Source: an archaeon
Lineage (GTDB): Archaea; Nanobdellota; Nanobdellia; Pacearchaeales; GW2011-AR1
NCBI GenBank assembly: GCA_018653485.1
Contig: JABHZE010000003.1
Span: 1 to 64,000, forward strand
Reading direction: 5' to 3'
DNA: 64,000 bases
Part shown: positions 58,310 to 64,000 of the stretch, piece after piece
Layout: the number at the start of each line of letters is the position of its first letter
How positions within the stretch are numbered: position 1 is the first letter of the stretch
The notes under the pieces: model-generated
Told to the model about the DNA's origin: nothing
Seen by the model: the letters and a program-made list of their open reading frames with translations, nothing else
Database searches by the model: none
Translations under genes and position numbers: made by a program

Positions 58310-59212
58310 ATGAATAAAAAAGGTATGTTTTTTACTGCTTTAGCAATTAGTATCTTATCTGTTTTTGTTTTAGGTTATGGAATTTATTTAATTAATGATG
58401 AAAGAGTTTCTATAAATAAAAGAGTTGATACAATGAATAATTTTGTTTCTATGATTGAAGATGATTTGCCTAGAAAATTATATATTTCTGGATTTAGAAG
58501 TGTTTTTTTATTTGAAAAAAGAATTGTAGAGAGTGGAAGTTATATTGATGATGTTGAAAATAGGTTTAATGAATTATTTTTTAATGGAACTTTATATGGT
58601 TCTGATGAAGGGCTAATGAATGGAATTATTTTTTCTGATATAGAGAGTAATTATAATGATGCTGGAAACAGGATAAATGTTGATGTTAATTTTTCAAATC
58701 CTGTTGTGAATATTAGTCAAGAAGATTCTTGGAGAATTAAAATTAGTATTGTTATGGATGTTTTGATTAATGATAAAAGTGGTTTAGCCTTATGGAATAG
58801 GACTTACACTGGGGAAAATTATGTTTCTGTTCAAGGTTTTGAGGATCCTCTTTATTTAATTAAGAGTAATGGATTAATTGTGCATCCTATAAATAAAACA
58901 GTGTATACTACATTTGTAACTGGAGGGAATGCTAGTAATTTGTTGAGTCATACTCGAAATGGTTATTATAAAAATTCAACTAGTGCCCCTAGTTTTTTGC
59001 AGAGATTAGAAGGTGATTTAAGTGCTAATGAAAATGGAATTGAGTCATTAGTTTATCTTCCTGATTTGTCTACTCAAGGAATTAGTACAAAAGAAAAATC
59101 AGTTGTTGATTATATTTATTTTTCTACTGATAATCCTGCTTTTAGTAGTGTTGCTGGAATGCCTTCTTGGTTTAGATTAGATAATGAGCATTTAGATGAT
59201 TATGGGTTGTGA
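58310..59212 (+). CDS. Pilin-like protein with large exported domain
   Basis: 300 residues from the ATG at 58310: MNKKG|MFFTALAISILSVF is a class III-like leader and helix, with a Lys-Gly site as in the vWA gene. A coiled segment (RVDTMNNFVSMIEDDLPRK) and a beta-rich domain with many Asn-X-Ser/Thr sites follow. The ATG lies 2 bases after the vWA stop, or the earlier GTG at 58298 overlaps it, so the two genes are co-translated. Probably a minor pilin assembled with the vWA protein. Confidence 0.7.
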   Translation: MNKKGMFFTALAISILSVFVLGYGIYLINDERVSINKRVDTMNNFVSMIEDDLPRKLYISGFRSVFLFEKRIVESGSYIDDVENRFNELFFNGTLYGSDEGLMNGIIFSDIESNYNDAGNRINVDVNFSNPVVNISQEDSWRIKISIVMDVLINDKSGLALWNRTYTGENYVSVQGFEDPLYLIKSNGLIVHPINKTVYTTFVTGGNASNLLSHTRNGYYKNSTSAPSFLQRLEGDLSANENGIESLVYLPDLSTQGISTKEKSVVDYIYFSTDNPAFSSVAGMPSWFRLDNEHLDDYGL

Positions 59213-59255
59213 AATTTTTCAATAAGTTTTTATAGTTTTATTCTCTAGTTGAATT

Positions 59256-59639
59256 ATGGAAAGAGGGATATTGATTTTTTTTATTGCATTAGTGATAGGA
59301 GTAGGTTTGGGTATGTTTTTTTATTCTAATGAAATTGATAATTTTTTTGAGAGTGATGGAGGCTCTTCAAATAGAGAGGGGTTAGATGATCCAAGTGATT
59401 TAAGTGATGGTTCTGGTTTAGACGGAGATTCTAGTTTAGGAGGTGGTTTAGGTATTGATTCTGAAGGGGGTTCTGATAGTGGTGGAGGTATTGGAAGTAA
59501 TCTTCCAGATGGATTGGATTTAAGTATGATTGAAGAAAGTTCGTGTGGGTTTTATTTTGATGAATATGATATTTGCGGAGGGGTTTGTGAAGAAGGTGAA
59601 TGTGTTAGTGAAGGTAGGAGTTGTTATTGCAAAAAGTGA
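59256..59639 (+). CDS. Small anchored acidic, Cys-terminated surface protein
   Basis: 127 residues: N-terminal helix (4-24, ILIFFIALVIGVGLGMFFYS), an acidic Gly/Ser/Asp linker (about 35-88) and a C-terminal knot with seven Cys (CGFYFDEYDICGGVCEEGEC, CYCKK). Last gene of the pilus series. Probably a membrane-anchored exported protein with a disulfide-stabilised head. Function unknown. Confidence 0.6.
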   Translation: MERGILIFFIALVIGVGLGMFFYSNEIDNFFESDGGSSNREGLDDPSDLSDGSGLDGDSSLGGGLGIDSEGGSDSGGGIGSNLPDGLDLSMIEESSCGFYFDEYDICGGVCEEGECVSEGRSCYCKK

Positions 59640-59675
59640 TTTTTTCTAAGATTTATTCTTTTTTTTTGGGAAAGG

Positions 59676-59683
59676 TATATAAA
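59676..59683 (+). promoter_or_regulatory. TATA box of the structured RNA gene
   Basis: GGTATATAAAGG: TATATAAA at 59676-59683. The expected start 25 bp from its centre is about 59705, exactly where the closing stem of the RNA begins (59706). Confidence 0.8.
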
Positions 59684-59705
59684 GGAGTGATGGTTAATAA
59701 TTATT

Positions 59706-59926
59706 AGATCGGTAATCCGGTTGCTCTGAAAAGAGTGTGTGATGACAGCCTCTATTAAGGTTCAATAATTAATTTAAAGAACGGGCGAAATCTTTAAATG
59801 AAATATATCCTTGTTAAGCTATGTTACTATACGAAAAAAAACTTTAAAACAAAATTGGAAAATTAGTTTTGAATCAATTAGTTTAAGTTATTTTTCAACT
59901 GTGCCCAATTACTGATTACCGATCTA
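59706..59926 (+). ncRNA. Structured RNA of about 220 bases, unknown class
   Basis: The ends form a perfect 11-bp stem: AGATCGGTAAT (59706-59716) with ATTACCGATCT (59915-59925). Inside: GGTTG (59719-59723) with CAGCC (59746-59750), containing CTCT-GAAA-AGAG (59724-59735); ATTTAAAGA (59772-59780) with TCTTTAAAT (59791-59799), whose loop GGGC (59783-59786) can pair with GCCC (59903-59906) as a pseudoknot; CAAAATT (59850-59856) with AGTTTTG (59865-59871). TATA box, T-tract end and lack of an open frame support an RNA gene. It lacks the core motifs of RNase P RNA (GAGGAAAG) and SRP RNA (GGAAGG...GCAGCC). CTGA and TGATGA boxes at 59727 and 59740 recall C/D motifs but do not fit a standard C/D RNA. 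Confidence 0.8.
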
Positions 59927-59936
59927 CTTTTTTTAT
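59927..59936 (+). terminator. T-tract terminator of the structured RNA
   Basis: ACTTTTTTTA follows the 11-bp closing stem directly, the usual end of archaeal RNA genes. Confidence 0.7.
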
Positions 59937-60146
59937 TAATTGATTGATGATTAGTGGGGAGATATATTTGAGAGAGATGGATGAGAGTGAGTGGGAGATA
60001 TATTTAAGATGAATTGTTGAGAGGATTTTGGTTAGTGGAGATTATTTATATTGATGTTGAAAGAGTTTTATTGAGGGGGATTTGTAAATATTTATTAAGT
60101 CTTAATTATTAGTATTTAATAATTAGATTATGAAATATAGGTGAAA
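59937..60146. other. Intergenic region with duplicated TATA-like blocks
   Basis: GGAGATATATTTGAG (59957-59971) and GGGAGATATATTTAAG (59994-60009) repeat with an interval of about 38 bases; another TATA-like GATTATTTATAT lies at about 60040. These precede the hydrogenase-like gene and look like promoter duplications. No gene seen. Confidence 0.45.
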
Positions 60147-61031
60147 ATGGAAAAAAATAATATTGGAAAGATTAGTGAAGATTTGAAAAATGGGGTTAAA
60201 ATGATTGCTATGATTGCTCCTAGTTTTGTTGTTGATTTTAGTTATCCTTCTATATTGAATAGGTTGGATGATTTGGGATTTGATAAATCTGTTGAATTAA
60301 CTTTTGGTGCTAAGATGATTAATAGAGAGTATCATAAGAAACTTAAGAAGGCTAAGGGATTGGTTATTTCAAGTCCTTGTCCGGGGATTGTTAGTACTAT
60401 TAAAACTAGATATCCTCAATATGTTAAGAATTTGATTTTGGTTGATAGTCCTTTGGTTGCTACTGCTAAGATTTGTAAGAAAACTTATCCAACACATAAG
60501 ACTTGTTTTATTAGTCCTTGTGATTTTAAGAAGATTGAATGTGAGGCTTGTAAGTATGTAGATTATGTAATTGATTATGAGCAACTTAAGGAAATGTTTA
60601 GGAAGAGAAAAATAGGGAAAGATAATAAGTGTGTTTTATTTGATAGGTTTTATAATGATTATACCAAGGTTTATCCTCTTTCAGGTGGGTTGGCTAAGAC
60701 TGCCCATATTAAAGGTTTGATTAAAGAAGATGAGTTTTTAGATATTGATGGGATTAAGAATGTTATGAAATTTTTAGATAATCCTGATCCTAAAATAAAG
60801 TTTTTAGATGTTTTATTTTGTAATGGTGGATGTATTGGAGGGCCTCATACAAATCAGAAGTTGAGTATTAAACAAAAGAGAGAGAAGGTTATGAAGTATT
60901 TAGAGAAGTCAAAAGATGAAGATATTCCTGAAGATAGGAAGGGGTTGATTGTAAAGGCTAAAGGGTTGAAGTTTAGTGGGGATGTTTGGTGGGTGAAGAA
61001 AGGTAGTAAGGGTTTGATTGAGAAGAAATAA
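60147..61031 (+). CDS. Minimal [FeFe]-hydrogenase-like protein (H-cluster domain only)
   Basis: 294 residues from ATG 60147 (GGTGAAA just before). It corresponds to the C-terminal H-cluster domain alone: APSFVVDFSYP, loop L1 SSPCPG (C78), L2 ISPCDFKKIE (C125) and L3 FCNGGCIGG (C225, C229). These four Cys match the ligands of the [4Fe-4S] part of the H-cluster. The proton-transfer Cys that normally precedes C78 is Pro (SSPCPG against TSCCPG). No N-terminal ferredoxin domain. Extra Cys: C110, C120, C132, C135. Catalytic hydrogen turnover, a sensory role, or a different cluster enzyme (as in the NARF group) all remain possible. No maturase gene is in the window. Confidence 0.75.
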   Translation: MEKNNIGKISEDLKNGVKMIAMIAPSFVVDFSYPSILNRLDDLGFDKSVELTFGAKMINREYHKKLKKAKGLVISSPCPGIVSTIKTRYPQYVKNLILVDSPLVATAKICKKTYPTHKTCFISPCDFKKIECEACKYVDYVIDYEQLKEMFRKRKIGKDNKCVLFDRFYNDYTKVYPLSGGLAKTAHIKGLIKEDEFLDIDGIKNVMKFLDNPDPKIKFLDVLFCNGGCIGGPHTNQKLSIKQKREKVMKYLEKSKDEDIPEDRKGLIVKAKGLKFSGDVWWVKKGSKGLIEKK

Positions 61032-61043
61032 ATTTTATTTAGA

Positions 61044-61919
61044 TTAATAAACAATAACCAAAATAGCACCTGCAGTCATTATTGCTGTGGCAATTGCTTT
61101 TGTGATTAAATTATGTTCTTTGAATAATCTTCCTCCGATTATTACTGCGAAGAAGACTGAGATTCTTTTAATTGAAAGAACTAGTGCTACTGGGGCTATT
61201 TTAACTGCATGTATTTGAGTGTATCTATAGATTATTGTTAAGATTGAGATTGTTAAGATTATTTTCCAAGAATGTTTTATTGAATGTTTTAGGTCTTTGG
61301 TTTTTCTTGTTGAGAGAAGGAATGTTATAAAAATTATTGCTAGGAAAAGGTGTTGGAATGCCATGAATCCATTTACTGGAACTTTGAAATTTTTAAGAAG
61401 TGCTTTGTCTAGAATAGATGTTGTTGTGAAAAGTATTAATGCTATTATGATGTAATAATATCCTTTTGATTTGAATAGACTCTTTATTGGGTCAATGAAT
61501 TTTTGATTTTGTTTTAATTGTAAGACATAGGTTCCTGCTAATAAAAGAAACATTCCTAAAATTTCAAATTGTGTTAGAGATTCTTGTAAAAATATTAATG
61601 CCCCTAGTGCAACTAATCCTGGAGTTAGGACTAATAGGGGGAGGGCGTTGCTTAGTTCTAGGTTTTTAATTCCTAACATTACACAAAGAAATGCTAATGC
61701 TCCTAAGAATGATTTAATGAAAAGAACTAGGAGTCCTGAAGTTGTTAGTGTTGAGAAATCTGTGAAAAAGAAAAAAGGGATTGCTAAGATAAGATTAAAT
61801 ATTGCAAAGAGTGTTGAGAAGGATAGTGCGTTTTCTTTGAATAATGCTTTTTTTTCAAAGATTGCTGCTGTTGCTGAAAATAATGCTGATGTTAATGCTA
61901 GGAAATACCATTGAATCAT
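61044..61919 (-). CDS. EamA/DMT-family transporter
   Basis: 291 residues, ten transmembrane helices in two homologous halves, each beginning with the ALxxALFSATAAIFEKKAL or ALILFTTTSILDKALLK type motif; ALPLLVLTPGLVALGALIFLQ-like segments are typical of EamA. Members export metabolites, amino acids or drugs; the substrate is unknown. Its start overlaps the dtdA stop by 4 bases, so they share a transcript. Convergent with the hydrogenase-like gene. Confidence 0.85.
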   Translation of the reverse strand: MIQWYFLALTSALFSATAAIFEKKALFKENALSFSTLFAIFNLILAIPFFFFTDFSTLTTSGLLVLFIKSFLGALAFLCVMLGIKNLELSNALPLLVLTPGLVALGALIFLQESLTQFEILGMFLLLAGTYVLQLKQNQKFIDPIKSLFKSKGYYYIIIALILFTTTSILDKALLKNFKVPVNGFMAFQHLFLAIIFITFLLSTRKTKDLKHSIKHSWKIILTISILTIIYRYTQIHAVKIAPVALVLSIKRISVFFAVIIGGRLFKEHNLITKAIATAIMTAGAILVIVY

Positions 61920-62737
61920 TTTTCAATATTTGTTGTCCTCTTATATGTTAATCCTAAATCTTCTATGGTATTTATTACTTGTTGTCTTTGTTCTGATTTT
62001 CCACATCCTTTCCAATCAATAAGAACTTCTTTTATTTGTTCCTTGGTTTTTTCTTCTGCTTGTTGTAGCATTGATGGGGTGATTGGTAAGGCGTGCTGAG
62101 GAATTATATGTGAGATTGCATAGTTAGAGTTGAGTTGGATTTTGTTAAATACTGGTGCATAATGAGGGCCTCCGATTCCTATTGCTGTAATGGTATTTAC
62201 AAAATTTTTTTTGTCAAAATTTTGCAAGGAGAGAATAGTTTTAGCTACAATTTTTGCTGCATTTTCATCTAACCATTCTGGTTCTTGACTTCCTAATTCA
62301 ATAAATATGCAAGGGATTTCTGTTAAAGGTCCGTGATGAGTTACTTCTAATGTAATGTTATATTCTTTTGTTAGTGTTTTTTTGTCTTTTTCATAATTTT
62401 TGTTTAATTGTTGGAAAAGATATTTAAGAACATATGCAGAGGTTGGGCAGATTTTTCCTGGTTGCCCTCCTAAATCTGCTGAACGCCAATTTCCAGGAGC
62501 ATGGAGGCAGAGTGAGGGATTTCCTTTTTCTGATTTATGAGTTGATGCAAAAACTAAGAGGTCTATGTTTTTGAATTCAGGAAATGTTTTTGAATTAAGA
62601 TTTTCTGAGAAGATTGTTTCTTTTTTTAATTTTATAATTGGGGTTTGAGGTGTGAATGCTAGTTTTTGAAATTGTTGAACTATGTTATTTCCTGCTTGGT
62701 TTTTTTCATGATACGCTATTGCAAATCTTATTGGCAT
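61916..62737 (-). CDS. dtdA: D-aminoacyl-tRNA deacylase (DTD2 type)
   Basis: 273 residues, the archaeal/plant DtdA (GEK1-like) family, not bacterial DTD. Diagnostic blocks: FASTHKSEKGNPSLCLHAPG followed by NWRSADLGGQPGKICPTSA; LEVTHHGPLTEIPCIFIELG; AIGIGGPHYAP. The enzyme frees D-amino acids wrongly attached to tRNA. It is coupled to the downstream EamA gene and begins one base after the vapC stop. Confidence 0.93.
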   Translation of the reverse strand: MPIRFAIAYHEKNQAGNNIVQQFQKLAFTPQTPIIKLKKETIFSENLNSKTFPEFKNIDLLVFASTHKSEKGNPSLCLHAPGNWRSADLGGQPGKICPTSAYVLKYLFQQLNKNYEKDKKTLTKEYNITLEVTHHGPLTEIPCIFIELGSQEPEWLDENAAKIVAKTILSLQNFDKKNFVNTITAIGIGGPHYAPVFNKIQLNSNYAISHIIPQHALPITPSMLQQAEEKTKEQIKEVLIDWKGCGKSEQRQQVINTIEDLGLTYKRTTNIEK

Positions 62738-62738
62738 T

Positions 62739-63158
62739 TTATCTTTTGATTATTTTATTGTTTATTATATCTTTAGTTGTTAAGACTTTAACTTTATTTT
62801 GTTTTTGAAAGTGTTTATCATCAGACCAAATAGGACAATTAAAAGTTAGTGCAGTTGCTATAAAAATTACATCATTAGGATCTATTTTTTCAATAATCTT
62901 TTTTGCTTCTTCTCTATTTTCAATTATTCTTTTAGTTCTTATAATCTTAACTTTTTTTAATAATCTTAATAAAAGTATATTAAATTCATAATCTGTTAAT
63001 TTGGATTTTCTTAATATTTCTTTTTTATGATTAAATATCTCTTCAAACTCAAATTCTGGGAATAATAAATTATATTTAAAATTAAAAATTAATTCTCTTG
63101 TGAGATTATCTCTGATTAATGCAGATATGAAAATATTTGTATCAATTACTATATCCAT
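62739..63158 (-). CDS. vapC: PIN-domain toxin of VapBC pair
   Basis: 139 residues. MDIVIDTNIFISALI begins the PIN fold with the first catalytic Asp; a second acidic set is in EEFEFEEIFNHK, and IDPNDVIFIATALTFNCPIW followed by SDDKHF holds the two remaining Asp of the site. PIN toxins are magnesium-dependent RNases. The gene overlaps the antitoxin gene by 17 bases. Confidence 0.87.
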   Translation of the reverse strand: MDIVIDTNIFISALIRDNLTRELIFNFKYNLLFPEFEFEEIFNHKKEILRKSKLTDYEFNILLLRLLKKVKIIRTKRIIENREEAKKIIEKIDPNDVIFIATALTFNCPIWSDDKHFQKQNKVKVLTTKDIINNKIIKR

Positions 63159-63372
63159 TAAATCTTAAACCTGCTCTAGTTTTTATTTTTTTGCTTATTT
63201 CATCTACATCTTTTTGTGTTAATTTGCTTTTAGAAGCAATCCGATTCATTTCTTCTAGATCATTTATTCTTTGTTCTATTGCTCTTCTTGCAATTTCGCT
63301 CCACCTAATTTCAGTTATTTGTTTCATTTTTTTATGAAGTTCTTCAGGAATTGAAAGTGTTATGTTTGGCAT
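63142..63372 (-). CDS. vapB: Antitoxin of VapBC pair (RHH)
   Basis: 76 residues from the ATG at 63372: MPNITLSIPEELHKKMKQIT then RWSEIARRAIEQRINDLEEM is a clear ribbon-helix-helix core. The C-terminal half is charged and binds the toxin. An ATG further upstream would start inside the operator region and is rejected. A perfect palindrome and half-copy stand before the start. Confidence 0.85.
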   Translation of the reverse strand: MPNITLSIPEELHKKMKQITEIRWSEIARRAIEQRINDLEEMNRIASKSKLTQKDVDEISKKIKTRAGLRFNGYSN

Positions 63373-63391
63373 TTTGTTTGTTTTTATTTTA

Positions 63392-63420
63392 CACATATAT
63401 ATGTGATTACACATATATAA
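63392..63420. promoter_or_regulatory. Candidate VapBC operator
   Basis: CACATATATATGTG (63392-63405) is a perfect 14-bp palindrome; CACATATATAA (63410-63420) repeats its first half. On the minus strand CTTATATATG is the TATA box of vapBC, so binding here would block transcription. Confidence 0.65.
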
Positions 63421-63429
63421 GGTTTTTGG

Positions 63430-63984
63430 TTATCTCCTAACCTCCTTACCCTCAATAATTAATGTTGAAGGTTTTCCTGTTAATGGGCCTTGGTTTATGA
63501 TTATGTCTACTTGTTTTTCTATTTTTTTAGGGATTTCATTTATGTTTATTATTGGGGGTTGTCCTGCTAGATTTACTGAAGTAGTGATGAATGGTTTTTC
63601 TGATTTTTGGATTTGTTTTGTTAGAGGGTTTTTTGGGATTCTTATTCCTATTGTTTCTGTTTTTGAAATATGTGTTAAGAATTTGGGATTTTGTTTTTTT
63701 AGGATTAATGTGTAAGGGCCTGGGAGATATTTGTTTAACTTCATAGTTGAGGGAATTTGGCAGTTTTCTTTTATCCATTTAATTGATGGAGCAATTATTG
63801 AAATAGGTTTATCTTTATCTCTTGATTTTATTGATTTTATTTTGCTTACTGCTTTTTTGTTTTCTGCATCACAACCTAATCCATAAATTGTATCTGTTGG
63901 ATAGATAAATATTTTTCCTTGTTGGATTTTTTGGATTAATGTTTTGGTAGGTATTTTTGATATGGTTTTTTCTTGTTTTTCCAT
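63430..63984 (-). CDS. tsaC: Threonylcarbamoyl-AMP synthase (TsaC/Sua5/YrdC)
   Basis: 184 residues, single-domain YrdC form. Motifs: FIYPTDTIYGLGCDAENKKA, KSRDKDKPISII, LPGPYTLILKK, IGIRIPKNPL, TTSVNLAGQPP and GKPSTLIIEG. Makes threonylcarbamoyl-AMP from Thr, bicarbonate and ATP, the first step of t6A37 modification in ANN-decoding tRNAs. The Sua5 extra domain is absent. Start lies near the window's end; the upstream promoter is only partly visible. Confidence 0.92.
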   Translation of the reverse strand: MEKQEKTISKIPTKTLIQKIQQGKIFIYPTDTIYGLGCDAENKKAVSKIKSIKSRDKDKPISIIAPSIKWIKENCQIPSTMKLNKYLPGPYTLILKKQNPKFLTHISKTETIGIRIPKNPLTKQIQKSEKPFITTSVNLAGQPPIININEIPKKIEKQVDIIINQGPLTGKPSTLIIEGKEVRR

Positions 63985-64000
63985 AGGTTTTAAAAGTTAG

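Noticed and set aside
59706..59926. RNase P RNA, SRP RNA or C/D guide RNA
   Set aside because: The conserved GAGGAAAG and GGAAGG/GCAGCC cores are missing, and CTGA/TGATGA boxes are not placed at the ends as in C/D RNAs; retained as unknown structured RNA.

Overview
The window looks like a chromosomal segment of a small-genome, AT-rich archaeon, most plausibly a DPANN lineage of the Pacearchaeota/Woesearchaeota type. The signs are: an initiator tRNA starting with A and ending in U72-A73; TATA boxes about 25 bp before leaderless or Shine-Dalgarno-led genes; class III (archaellin/pilin) signal peptides; a TadA-type pilus ATPase with TadC-like membrane proteins; an archaeal-type D-aminoacyl-tRNA deacylase; RNase HII; many short hypothetical genes and several toxin-antitoxin pairs. 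The lineage assignment is inference.

Layout. 1-5.6 kb: four tandem paralogues with a constant pilin-like N-terminus and swapped C-terminal domains (beta-helix, beta-helix, GLUG repeats, F5/8C). 5.7-7.5 kb: an endonuclease IV-like enzyme, a RelBE-type pair and a ribbon-helix-helix gene flanked by GTATAC palindromes. 7.5-11.9 kb: an abundant-looking surface protein and two anchored extracytoplasmic proteins, one joining a metalloprotease to a thioredoxin domain. 12-18.5 kb: an SMC protein with a zinc hook, RNase HII, an unusual initiator tRNA and a radical SAM enzyme. 18.6-23.6 kb: transporter, NYN nuclease, PLD-like protein, a run of tiny membrane proteins, a cold-shock protein and a 29-residue basic protein. 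23.7-30.4 kb: a tRNA-Ser set among duplicated tRNA ends and hairpins, then a 2061-residue surface protein containing a glycine-rich domain like that of animal ALK/LTK receptors. 30.4-33.6 kb: a SNF2 helicase/zinc-ribbon operon. 34-38 kb: envelope genes. 37.8-40.7 kb: MazEF, a CYTH protein and three hypotheticals, one frameshifted. 41-45.6 kb: AMP-forming acetyl-CoA synthetase next to a 2-oxoacid:acceptor oxidoreductase. 46.7-59.6 kb: a type IV pilus locus with major and minor pilins, a KaiC-like ATPase, two TadC-like proteins, the assembly ATPase and a von Willebrand A adhesin, interrupted by a toxin-like pair. 59.7-59.9 kb: a well-formed structured RNA gene with its own promoter and T-tract. 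60-64 kb: a minimal [FeFe]-hydrogenase-like protein, EamA transporter, DtdA, VapBC and TsaC/Sua5.

How the genes may work together. The surface genes (four modular pilin-adhesins, the pilus locus, the ALK-like giant, the S-layer-like protein, the protease-thioredoxin protein) suggest a cell that invests heavily in attachment, as expected of a host-associated archaeon. Acetyl-CoA synthetase, the oxidoreductase and the hydrogenase-like protein suggest a small metabolism around acetyl-CoA and low-potential electrons. Strongest leads for new biology: the structured RNA at 59706-59926, the tRNA-Ser end-duplication region, the hinge-less zinc-hook SMC, the ALK-like domain, the minimal hydrogenase-like protein, and two families of perfect stem-loops, some inside coding sequence that is cleaved off or disordered.
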